Assembly (NCBI GenBank): GCA_910591455.2
Contig: OU342820.1
Location: forward strand, 186,001 to 250,000
DNA length: 64,000 nucleotides
DNA from: Pholis gunnellus
Lineage: Eukaryota; Chordata; Actinopteri; Perciformes; Pholidae
Reading direction: 5' to 3'
Positions 49,659 through 61,800 of this stretch are shown here, in pieces; the stretch's first letter is position 1, and the number at the start of each line of letters is the position of its first letter. Both the position numbers and the translations under genes were made by a program. A model generated the notes under the pieces. The model saw only the letters and a program-made list of their open reading frames with translations. It searched no databases and was not told where the DNA came from.

Positions 49659-51311
49659 AAATTATTATATTTTTGTTTGTGGACTTGGTTGAACTGAGAG
49701 TTTGTCTGTGTGAGACAGTGCACACAATGTTCATTGTTGAAAATGACTGGCCTGTGGTCTTAGGAGTCCATTTCTGTCATTATCATGTTGGTGTGTGACA
49801 TTTACAATAAATCTGGCTGAGCAAAGGTATGTGTGTGTGTGAGGAAGGGATAGGGTGATGTTCATGTGTGCCCATGTGTATGATGTGGCTCTTTGCAGTA
49901 ACACAGTAAAAAATGTGGCTCTTGGTCTCTGACTGGTTGGCCACCCCTGCACTAGACACTACACTATACTATACACTACACTATACTATACACTATACAC
50001 TATACTATACACTAGACACTATACTATACTATACACCAGACACTATACTATACACCAGACACTACACTATACTAGACACTATACTATACTATACACTAGA
50101 CACTACACTATACTATACACCAGACACTACACTACACTATACACCAGACACTACACTATATACTAGACACTACACTATACTATACACTAGACACTACACT
50201 ATACTATACACTAGACACTATACTATATTATACACTAGACACTACACTATACTATACACTAGACACTATACTATATTATACACTAGACACTACACTATAC
50301 TATACACTAGACACTAGTCTACACTATACTATACACTAGACACTACACTATACTATATTATACACTAGACTCTACACTATACTATACACTAGACACTACA
50401 CTATAGTATACACTAGACACTATACTATACTATACTATACACTAGACACTACTATACTATACACCAGACACTATACTATACTATACACTAGACACTACAC
50501 TATACTATACACTACACTATACTATACACCAGACACTACACTATACTATACACTAGACACTATACTATACACTAGACACTATACTATACTATACACTAGA
50601 CACTACACTATACACTAGACACTACACTAGACACTACACTATACTATACACTAGACACTACACTATACTATACACTACACTATACTATACACCAGACACT
50701 ACACTATACTATACACTAGACACTATACTATACACTAGACACTACACTATACAGCAGACACTACACTATACACTAGACACTATACTTTACTATACACTAG
50801 ACACTATACTATACACTAGACACTAGACACTACACTATACTATACACCAGACACTATACTATATTATACACTAGACACTACACTATAGTATACACTAGAC
50901 ACTATACTATACACTACACTATACACTAGACACTACACTATACACCAGACACTATACTATACACTAGACACTATACTAGACACTATACTATACACCAGAC
51001 ACTATACTATAGAGTAGACACTATACTATACTATACAGTAGACACTATACTATACTAGACACTATACTATACACTAGACACTATACTATACACCAGACAC
51101 TATACTATACTATACACCACACTATACTATACTATATACTAGACACTATACTACACTAGACACTATACTATACTATACACCAGACACTATACTATACTAT
51201 ATACTAGACACTATACTATACTAGACACTATACTATACACTAGACACTATACTATACTATATACTAGACACTATACTATACACTAGACACTATACTATAC
51301 TATATACTAGA

Positions 51312-51770
51312 CACTACTGATATGAGGTATCGTAGAGCTCTGGGTGAACACAGACGGCTACAATATGTATGAATATGTATGAAGCTGCGCTCATGTGATT
51401 GGTTGAAAATGAGGCTGACATCTGATTGGCTACAGACAGGTCTATGTTGAAAAAAACGCATTTGTGAATCCAGCGACGGCAGAACAGTCTCAAAAATCCG
51501 TACATGAATGTGAAGCGATTTGCAAATGAATGCAGTGCAATCCACAAATAAATACATACAAATCCACACACAAATACATACAAATCCACAAACAAATACA
51601 TACAAATGCAGAAATATATTTGTGATTTTTTTTTTACATTTATATAAATCGTAATTTATTTATTTGTGCATTGGAATGTATTTGTGAATTGTTCTGTGCG
51701 CATTTGTGAATCTTTCTGTTTGCATTTGTGAGTCTTTCTGTGTGCATTTGCAATTATTGAGACTGATCTG
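51312..51770. repeat. Repeat-derived segment at the right edge of the satellite
   Basis: TATCGTAGAGCTCTGGGTGA at 51326 nearly repeats a stretch of the Harbinger-type element (26299-26318). It is followed by a run of AATCCACAAACAAATACATA-type repeats (51540-51610) and, in the opposite sense, GCATTTGTGAATCTTTCTGT repeats (51660-51750), giving an overall inverted organisation. Confidence 0.6.
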
Positions 51771-52369
51771 ACCCCATAGGGAACATGTTCTACTGCGTCA
51801 TTGTAGAACCCGGCTGTGACCCAGTTCCATCCAGCATTCTATTCTCAAGGGCAGATAATGTCTCCTTTTATGAATTCACTATTTGCTAGTTCAGCGTTCA
51901 CCATGTTTTCCATGGCAGTTTTCATAAAACTCCACACATTATGACCCATTAGCAGTAATGAAATAACACTGTATATTACAAAAAACACATTTTGTCTATT
52001 GCTTTGCAGATGTTTTAAATCATACATGCAACGAGTCACAACAAAAGTTTAAACTGTTGCAAGTAACTCCACAGATTATACTTTTAACAGTGTTAAGCTG
52101 TCTGTTTGCAAATTCATATTCAGGTGCTAATATATTGCATCTTGTGTACTGTATGGTAACTACAGCCCAAATCTCACCTGCTCCTGTGTTTGGGAATCAG
52201 TCAATTGATGGATTTAAGACCTTAAAACAGTTTTGAACTGAATTATTTGGTGTATAATAGTTAAGACAAGTCTTTCCAAAAATATTTTTTTTGTTTGCGT
52301 GGCACGTTTCACTGCTCTGACTGGAGCATTTGCATTTTACTACTACTAAGACCTTTTCATGACTTTTTT
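51771..52369. other. Unannotated AT-rich spacer
   Basis: No gene or repeat that I can name. Confidence 0.4.
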
Positions 52370-53050
52370 GACATTCCATAGTATACTGTAACTTTTTTTA
52401 CAAATTTTCCTCAAGGTACTATCCTATGACTTTTTTCAACATACCATACTATGATTCTTTTCCCCACACATACTGTATTATAACTTTCACTTTCCTTTTA
52501 TTCGACGTACTATACTATCACTTTTTTAGGACTTTTTCATATTTTCGGAATACTTTACCATGTTTTTCGACAGACTATTCCTATTCTATGACTATACTTA
52601 GACCGTATTATGACATTTTTATACATATTATACTAAGTAATTTTCTACGACTTTTGTAGACATATTATACTATCACTTTTTCAATCACTTTTTCAAAAAG
52701 CTAGAGTATGGCTTTTTTAAAATATTAAACTATGACCGTTATGTCATACTATACTATGACTTTCCTAAGACCTTTTACAAGATAATATACTATTTTTTTC
52801 ATGAAATAATTTGTTCAAAACAATACTTTAGCATGCTTTTTTTAACTTTTCTTTTGATATACTATACTATAGAATTTTAACAATGTTTTAACATACTATA
52901 CTGACTTTTTCTGTTTACTTGTTTGACATACTACACTTAGTCATTTGTTGAAGAAACCAAAATGCAAGCCATTGTAAATATGTTCACAAAAGTCATGATA
53001 GCCTATGACTTTTTATGATTTTTTGACATACTATACTATGGATTTTTATT
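52370..53050. repeat. Degenerate tandem repeat (ACATACTATACTATGACTTT type)
   Basis: Units of about 25-40 bp built from (A)CATACTATACTATGA followed by a CTTTTT run recur irregularly across the segment, with substitutions and indels. The same repeat appears in brief at about 29798-29865. Confidence 0.75.
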
Positions 53051-53091
53051 ACACTGTGGAGTTGACGAGGACACTGTTCCGTTGACATATA

Positions 53092-53092
<1 letters not shown>

Positions 53093-53156
<64 letters not shown>
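53093..53156. repeat. (TA)n microsatellite
   Basis: About 31 uninterrupted TA units. Confidence 0.95.
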
Positions 53157-53161
<5 letters not shown>

Positions 53162-53234
53162 TGTTAAATAAAGATAATGAGACGTTTCTGACAACTGATG
53201 AAGCAAATCCCAAATGTCGCCTCAGCATTGTACG

Positions 53235-53380
53235 ATTCGACTTCAAGCTAAGAGGAATAGCTCGACATTTTGAGAAATGTTTCATCTGTTTTCTCTTCTT
53301 TTTTCCTGTAAATTAGATGAGAGGATTATGGATGGAGGTTAGCTTAGCTTAGCATACAGAGCAGAAGCAGGGGAGTGAGG
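53235..53380. repeat. Fragment of the AGTTCGACATTTT-type repeat
   Basis: AATAGCTCGACATTTTGAGA and GGTTAGCTTAGCTTAGCATA match the two inner portions of the more complete element at 62666-63055. Confidence 0.55.
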
Positions 53381-53449
53381 TAGCCCTGCTCGGTCCTCTG
53401 GACCCTTTCTACCAGAACTGGGACCTGCAACAGACAGTCAGTGAATTGC

Positions 53450-53455
53450 TTTATT
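53450..53455 (-). terminator. Probable poly(A) signal of the histone deacetylase gene
   Basis: AATAAA on the minus strand, about 4.8 kb past the stop codon at 58268. Between them no intron, gene or large transposon is evident on the minus strand, which suits a long class IIa deacetylase 3' UTR; an earlier site cannot be excluded. Confidence 0.4.
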
Positions 53456-54236
53456 GAGTTTCCAGACAAGTTTAACAACAGGCCCACTTAAAAAAAACAC
53501 AAAGAAACAGAGAATCAGGATCAACGTCACAACATTACAGTGAGAGTAATAAAAAAGGGCTCCATTAAAATGTCCGCGAACCCCCGAAATGAAACTGAGC
53601 GTGAAGAATCACAAGTTCTTCCCTTTTTAAGCTCCTGCAACACAATTGGGGACGAGGAGGTGGAAAAAGAAACGGGCTGAATCTTTCGAGAGAAGGGACA
53701 AGTATCATCATCAATAATAGTCACAGTAATAGATTGCTCGAATAGCGTGTATTGCACATGTGTACACATATATGCGCTTTATGTACATGTGAGTCGGCGA
53801 GAACACGTGTTGTATCGTCGCGACAGGAAAGAATCCGGATAAAACGGCAGCACAGGACAGAGAAGAGTCAGGAATGTGCTTGTGATCGGTTCCAACCAAA
53901 CGGGAGTGGCGGGTGTTTTTTTTGGTGTTTTTTCTCAATGTTTCCGTCACGAGCCGGACGAGAGAAAAAGATAACGGAGAGAACGTCTCCCCTTTAAAAA
54001 GAGACAGAGGTAAAAGAGAGAGGGAGGGAGGGAGGGAGGGAGAAGGCGACAGTCACACTGATACCGAACCTCCCCTGACCCCACCCGAGAGTCCAAAAAA
54101 TACCCCCCCACCCACACACACACACACCGCATCATAGCAGGACACTACATTTACACCACAGTATCAAACATATCAAGAAATATACAGTATTTAACTTGTG
54201 TAGCAAAATAGTCCGTGTGCGTGAAAGTGTGCGATT

Positions 54237-54302
<66 letters not shown>

Positions 54303-56848
54303 GTAGTGACAGTAAAGCTGTGCGGCCTCTGGACTGGGGAGGAGATGCCGAAACGGCAAGAAATCGTGGCCTTAGACGACACAAACCATCAGACCCGTCA
54401 GCGGCAACCACCACAATTACACTCTGGCTCTTATTGTTTGGTCAGTTGAACTCACTAAAGTGAGCTGAAATGTCCTAACGCAGCAACATCACTACTACAG
54501 AAGGCTGAGGTGAATTAGTTAGTAGTGTCTTCAGTTAAATGTGTTGTATTTACACACAGGCCGGTTAAAAAAAGCCTGAGGTCAACAGCCAAGTTTTAAA
54601 CATATTTTTAGAGAATCTGCAACAGGAAATGCTAGTTGACCATTCAGCTGCAGTGTGAAAATATCCCACTAAACCTCTGCAGAAGCACAAGATGGCATAA
54701 ACATATTGGCGAGGAAAGAAAATTAGAGAAAAACAAAAATCAGCAAAACAAGATATAAAAAGAAAGACATTTTCTCTTGCTTTTTATTGTGAAATACCGC
54801 TCTAAGACCGCTCTTTGGTTGAACTGCTTGCAACTCATACACACATTGACTCTTTGGGTGAAGCGCTTCACATTGATGGTAAAACAGTCAGCGATACTCC
54901 CTCACTGTACAGGAACACAGCTGTGAGGAGTATGCCGTGGGTTTCTATGTGTTTGTGCCTGCTTGTGTTTCTTTCTCCGTCAAATTATATTTATTGAAGT
55001 TCTCGAGTTTCCAGATGAACCTGATTAGTAAATTGTTATTATTGTCTATGGAAATGATGGCTTAAATCTACAAAAAAATAAGGCCCAAGTTGTGATAAAC
55101 CAGAATTACTGTTGAAAACAATATATCTTATGCTGCAGTTCCTCTAATGGCCACTAGATGCTGGCAAAATACTATTCGTTGTTGGTATTAGTTTAAAACA
55201 TTGTAATGTTGTTACTAAGCCATTTGTAAGTGGCGTATAAATTAAAGTATAAAGTATAAATTGCTCTGTGGTAGTTGCCGCTTTCTTGTTCCACATGAAC
55301 TCCAGCTGAGCTCAGGCGTCAACACCGCATTGCCGTTCCCCCCCGAGGCGCTGCTATTACCGATTACTGTTGTGACGGACGAAATGGCCATAGTGTTTAC
55401 ACGAGCAAAAAAAAAAAGACTACACTGAACCGCCAGGAAACACAGCTCAATAAATCAATCAACCCGTTGATCAATCCATGCTGGCGCTCGACCCCATCAA
55501 AAGCCAGAGAGAGCTTTGCGAATGTGTGACCATGGCAACGCGTGTGCTGGTCTTTGTAGTCCTCCCGGTCTCCGCTGTCCTATTAGTGTTATATTGCTTT
55601 GAACAGAGGGGACCCAGAGGTTACGACGCTGGCCACACAGCAGAGGGTCATGGGAAATGGAGTTTAGTGAGGTTGTGTCCGACAGAGTTGAGTATTTATG
55701 GATGTGGGTGATAGAATGGTCCAGTTCAGAGGCTCTGCGTCCGTTGGGTTTCTCCAGCGAGCGGAGGACGGTAGCTTAAACCTTTCGTGATTTCGGACTA
55801 AAGAAGTGGTAAACGAACGGTCTTCCACGTTTAAGTGCAGTGGTTCTTGGGAGAATTGTGGCATCATTTGGCAGAATGTACAGAACAAGACGTCTTCGAT
55901 ACTGTGGAGTTGATTTGCCAGCTAAAACTGTAATCTTTAAAATAAAATAAATGTATTTTTGTAATTGGTTTGGTGCAGCGTAATCGTGAAGCTAAAGAAG
56001 TTGGGTTAATATTGAAAAATATCAATTTACAGGGTGGTCTTAGCCACTTCAATGGAGGGAAAAAGACCCCACTGACCCTGACCAAGAAAGGTCTTCTATA
56101 GATTGGCGCTTTCACGATGCAATTATGTCTGCCACCGGGTACGATCTCCCGAGAAAATGAACCGGTAGCGATCTGTAGCTAGCCTGGGTTACTTTACAGT
56201 TACAATCCCCGGTAGCGGAATTAGCATCAACTAAAAAATGTAAGACCTGCCGTAGCAAAAAAGTTTTGCTAACTTAAATTCAGAAAATGCAATTTAAGAC
56301 GTTTTATGGATCTGCGACAACCCCCCCAAAAGTTAGAACCTCGTGCTCGCAAAAGACTTATTGAGCACAAATCAACTGAATGGAAATGGCAACTACAACG
56401 TTGCCCCAGCGTGTTTCACAACGCACTCACTGCGTGAAGTAAAAACAGTTGAAACGGTAATTCTGTGCAAAGTGCAACGAAATTCTAGCCGAGTACAACG
56501 TATTGCGGCGTACCGCATCATCACTGGACCAACCTATTCCCCAACATGACCTTTGACCTTAATATCCCCCTTTCTGTAGCTGCTGCTGTTGGCCTGTGGA
56601 GTGCAGCACTGCATGCTTGGTCCTGCCAGAGGAACTGGAGCTCCGCTATTCACCCCCAACCACGACAACAACAGTATCCAGCTGTCCTCAACATCTGTAA
56701 ACAAACAAACAAACAAACATACAGGTGGCGGTCTGGTGACATCAGACCATGTGCTTACTTCCTGTCAACAACCAAACCTTTAAAACATCAATAGAATATA
56801 GAATATATTCATGAATCCAATCTGATTGGATAAAACATAATATATATA

Positions 56849-56892
<44 letters not shown>

Positions 56893-58267
56893 ATATTCTT
56901 TTTTTATACAAAAAGAGAAAGTACTTTGTGTTTTTTATACATATATGTATGTACAGAAATAGAAAAGTGACCACACTGAGTCTGCTGTGACGTAACCATG
57001 GGCAACAGGACAGGAGGAAGTATTTACACCAAAGAGGAAATATTACAATTTAACAACAACAAAAACGAGGGAGGGATGTGGTGGTCGTCGTGGTGTTTTG
57101 AAAATGTGCCACAATCCCCTTTTCGAGAAGAAGGGGGCGGGGCTCAGCTGACGTGACTACCACGAGCGAAAGAGAGAGAGAGAGACGCGTCACATGTCTC
57201 AACCAATGAAGACTGTTAAAACGGGCCTGATCCTGAGACACGGACACCAGATCCCAGAAAAGTCTGAGTGAACGTCATCGTTAACGGTAATGACAGAAAT
57301 ATTCAATGGAGACTTTTGCTGGGGATTTCCAGTGTGTAACGATGGCTTTAGAGGATTTTCTTCCCAAACTAAATTAAAGTCTGTTGGGAGTACCTGGCAT
57401 GAATATTGTCAGATTTGAAAGAAAATACAATTCTTATCAGTTTCAATAAACCTATAAATATATATATATATTATAGGAACTCTCATGATTCTCTCTCTCG
57501 AGGTTGCTGAATAGTGAGATAAGAACAAATTAAGGCATCCAGATGAAGAAACAAGAAATGAACTGACTGAGACGACAGCAGTATGAGCGTGTGCATCAGT
57601 GTTTCTTCAGTCCTGATTGGCTGGTTGGTTTGCTGAGGTGCTGCGGTGGTGTTTTGTGGTTTCTGATTGGATGTTTTTTTTTGTTCTTTTGTTGTTGTTT
57701 TTTTTATTTTTTTTTCTCTTTTTTTGAAAGGCACCTAGTTCCTCCTCTGTTCATTTTAAAAACAGTTTACTCCTCCTCCGCCACATTCGCTCAGCCTGTT
57801 TCTCTGACAGACGGACAAAAGGACAAGTCGTCCACTCGGCGTCTGACATGTTGACTCAAATTCCACAGTCGTGGTCCCGCTGTGGACACGAGGAGAAATA
57901 GGAAGTCGGATGGAAGGGAAAGAATTCAGTGGTGCTGTGTACAGGTGACAAAGTATGCAGGTTACAAGACGTGTGTCCCCTCGCTGACCCTCTCCTCCTC
58001 TGGTTTCCATGGAGATGCCAACAAGTCATTTGCTCCTCCTCCGGGCCGATGAAGAAAAGAGACGTGTCTTCGTCAGTCCCTGTCTTCTTCTGCATCCGCA
58101 AAGTTCTCCACGGAAAAATCGTGAGTCCTCCACAACGGCACAATTCTGCTGTGTGTGTTTGTGTGTGCAACTGCGCACACTCAGTGGAGGAAGAAGAGAA
58201 GGAAGAGGAGGTGCCAGAAGGAGGTGAATTTGTAGGTCTTTGTGTGTGATTCTCCTTTAAGTTCCTC
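53456..58267 (-). other. Probable long 3' UTR of the histone deacetylase gene
   Basis: Mostly unique sequence without coding potential on either strand. It holds an (AGGG)n-like run at about 54018-54045, a (TG)n run at 54240-54298 and another at 56853-56888, all read as CA repeats in the transcript. Its extent is inferred from the poly(A) hexamer at 53450 and the absence of another gene. Confidence 0.4.
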
Positions 58268-58417
58268 CTACAATACAGGCTCTTCTTCCATCGGCTCCTC
58301 TGTGGACCTGAGGGTGAAATTAAACAATATCAGATTCAACAGCATTTGTCAAAACATAGATGTATATGTGTACACATATATAAATACAAATATATATATG
58401 TATACGTATATATACAT

Positions 58418-58453
<36 letters not shown>

Positions 58454-58813
58454 TACCATTCAAAAGTTTGGGGTCACTTAGAAATGTCCTTATTTCTCAA
58501 AGAAAAGCACTGTTTCTTTCAATGAAGATAACATTAAATTAATCAGAAATACACTCTATACATTGTTAATGTGGTTAATGACTATTCTAGGTGGAAACAT
58601 CTGGTTTTTAATGAAATATCTACATAGGTGTATCTGGAGCATCACATTTGTGGGTTGGATTATACTCTCAACATGGCCAGAAAAAGAGAACTTTCATGTG
58701 AAACTCTCCGTCTATTCTTGTTCTTAGAAATGAAGCTATTCCATGCGACAAATTGCGAAGAAACTGAAAATTGACACAAAATTGTCTGGGTGACCCCAAA
58801 CTTTTGAACGGTA

Positions 58814-58867
<54 letters not shown>

Positions 58868-61800
58868 TGTGTGTATGTATGTATATGTATGTATATATAT
58901 ACACAGTTGTGTGAAAAAGTGTTGCCCCCTTCCTGATTTCTTATCTTTTTGCATGTTTGTCACACTTAAATGTTTCAGATCATCAAACAAATTTAAATAT
59001 TAAACAAAGATAACACAAGTAAACACAAAATGAAGGTTTTTATTATTAAGGGGAAAAAAAATCCAAACCTACATGGCCCTGTGTGAAAAAGTGATTGCCC
59101 CCCCCCCTGTTAAAACATAAATTAACTGTGGTTTATCACATCTTTGGAAAGCTATCAGTCTGGAAAAGGTTACAAAGCCATTTCTAAAGCTTTGGGACTC
59201 CAGCGAACCACAGTGAGAGCCATTATCCACAAATGGCGAAAACATGGAACAGTGGCGAACCTTCCCAGGAGTGGCCGGCCGACCAGAATTACCCCAAGAG
59301 CGCAGCAACGACTCATCCAAGAGGTCACAAAAGACCCCAGAACAACATCCAAAGAACTGCAGGCCTCACTTGCCTCAATTAAGGTCAGTGTTCATGACTC
59401 CACCATAAGAAAGAGACTGGGCAAAAATGGCCTGCATGGCAGAGTTCCAAGACGAAAACCACTGCTGAGCAAAAAGAACATAAAGGCTCGTCTCAGTTTT
59501 GCCAGAAAACATCTTGATGATCCCCAAGACTTTTGGGAAAATACTCTGTGGACTGACGAGACAAAAGTTGAACTTTTTGGAAGGTGTATGTCCCATTACA
59601 TCTGGCGTACAAGTAACACGGCATTTCAGAAAAGGAACATCATACCAACAGTAAAATATGGTGGTGGTAGTGTGATGGTTTGGGGCTGTTTTGCTGCTTC
59701 AGGACCTGGAAGACTTGCTGTGGTAAATGGAACCATGAATTCTGCTGTCTACCAAAAAATCCTGAAGGAGAATGTCCGAACAGATGTTCGTGACCTCAAG
59801 CTGAAGCGCACTTGGGTTCTGCAGCAGGACAATGATCCAAAACACACCAGCAAGTCCACCTCTGAATGGCTTAAGAAAAACAAAATGAAGACTTTGGAGT
59901 GGCCTAGTCAAAGCCCCGACCTGAATACGATTGAGATGCTGTGGCATGACCTTAAAAAGACGGTTCATGCTCGAAAACCCTCCAATGTGGCTGAATTACA
60001 ACAATTCTGCAAAGATGAGTGGGCCCAAAATTCCTCTACAGCGCAGTAAAAGACTCATTGCCAGTTATCGCAAACGCTTGATTGCAGTTGTTGCTGCTAA
60101 GTGTGGCCCAACCAGTTATTAGGTTTAGGGGGCAATCACTTTTTCACACAGGGCCATGTAGGTTTGGATTTTTTTTCCCCCTTAATAATAAAAACCTTCA
60201 TTTAAAAACTGCATTTTGTGTTTACTTGTGTTATCTTTGTCTAATATTTAAATTTGTTTGATGATCTGACACATTTAACTGTGACAAACATGCAAAAAAA
60301 TAAGAAATCAGGAAGGGGGCAAACACTTTTTCACACAACTGTATATATATATATATATACTGTGTGTATATATATGTGTGTATATATATATATATGTGTA
60401 TATTAGGGGTGTAACGGTTCACAAAATTCACGGTTCGGTTCGGTACGATACAGTGGTGCCACGGTTCGGTACGTTTCGGTACGTTTTCAATACAGTAGAA
60501 AACTATAAATGCCAGAGAAACGTACTTAATTTTTAAATATATTTATTCATTAAAACTAACATCATAAAGTTATTCTTTGACTTTGAACAATGATGGAACT
60601 ATACCTGAGTGACCCATCTTCTGGGGTGTCTTCTTAGCAACACATAAGCATAAAAAACTGCTCCTTAATTAAAAAAATAAATGTAGTATTGTTACTTACA
60701 TCTTCTCCATCATCATTTCACTGCCGTTGTGCTTCTGTGAAAGAAGGTCACAATCTTTCTGATCTTTGCTAGGAGGCCAGAGATCTGCTGCACTGCCGTT
60801 GCTTTGTGAGATGCTGGATTAATGACATGGGCAAAGCATCCTATTTGTGGTCCTACTCCAGCAGCTCCAGCAGCATTTACTATATTCCTGGCATTATCAG
60901 TAGTCACAGGAATAGTTACATTAGCTCGCTCCAACTTTTACTTGGACCAAATCTTCGCTTGTGTGACTCTCAAGTGGTCTGCAGAACGTAGCTCTCCATC
61001 TCCCGTTCAGCGGTGAGGTACAGTCGGTAGATTTGTGTAGCTTGACGTCCAGGCATCCGTTGTCAGAGCAGCAGCGGGTGCCTCGGACATTTGATTCTCT
61101 ACTTGTGCTTTTGTTTTCTTGTACAAAACAGGAATTACGGTTTAGCTGAAATGGGCTCGGGAAGGAATTGTGTAATGGGGCTCAATAACATTCAGCAGGT
61201 TCATAAAGCGTTTTACACTACAGCGTCCGGTCTCATGTCCGCGGCTATAAATGGACCAATCGCCGTGGTGATCGCTTTAGCCTTGTTCGAATCGGCAGGG
61301 AACAGCTGCTTAAATGCTTCAGGGAGAGTTTGAAGCGTGTGTGCTGCTCCAGGTTTTCGTTTAGTTCCACTCACTGCCACACTGCGGTGATGTCGGCGTA
61401 AATGGGTTAACATGTTTGAGGTGTTCCCACTGATGTAGCCTACACTCGTGTAGCAAATGCGACATACCACGTTGTTTTTGTATCCACCACTCTCTCGCCA
61501 TCGCCCTTATAGTTCACAGAGAAACCAAAGTGGCTCCAAACACCAGACCTGTAGGCCGTTGGAGGATCTTCTATTTCTGGTCTATTAGCCATATTGCACC
61601 GAGCTAGCTTTGTGTAGCGTGTCTCACAGCGCAAAAGTGCCCGACTGGAATTGTTTTTCTTTGGTGGTGGGCGTGTCAGAGAGCACGCTGTCCGTTACGT
61701 CATGTGGGTTGCCAGTTTGAGAACAGTGGCTCCACCGAAAACATAATATTTCCCACAACTTCTGCATTTTCCAAATGGACTAGTATTATTAAAACGTATT

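Larger units (their letters stand above)
48459..49949 (+). mobile_element. Internally deleted hAT element, copy 2, carrying a solo LTR
   Basis: Same ends and the same CACTAGAC flanks (48451-48458, 49950-49957) as copy 1, with roughly 1-2 percent difference outside a 603-bp insertion at 49056-49658. The inserted piece is an LTR, treated separately. Confidence 0.9.
44063..51311. repeat. 24-bp/19-bp AT-rich satellite array
   Basis: Repeats of the type CACTAGACACTACACTATAC plus TATA (24 bp) alternate with CACTAGACACTATACTATAT plus TATA and with shorter 19-bp versions; CACCAGACAC variants are interspersed. Three blocks (about 44063-45436, 46317-48458, 49950-51311) are separated by two transposons. 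Longer higher-order repeats exist: about 200 bp starting near 46618 recur near 47283. The array reads open as a repeated YTRHYTIL peptide, an artefact of a period divisible by three. Confidence 0.95.

Noticed and set aside
49150..49692. 180-codon frame in the solo LTR
   Set aside because: Comes from a minisatellite with a period that keeps the frame open (LSVTLSPTVFLSVRY repeats).
44063..51311. CRISPR-like array
   Set aside because: Repeats are contiguous with no unique spacers, and the genome is eukaryotic; it is satellite DNA.
55478..55711. 77-codon plus-strand frame with one hydrophobic segment (MATRVLVFVVLPVSAVLLVL)
   Set aside because: Attractive signal-anchor, but it lies in the probable deacetylase 3' UTR, has no recognised domain, and a single hydrophobic stretch in a short frame is weak evidence.
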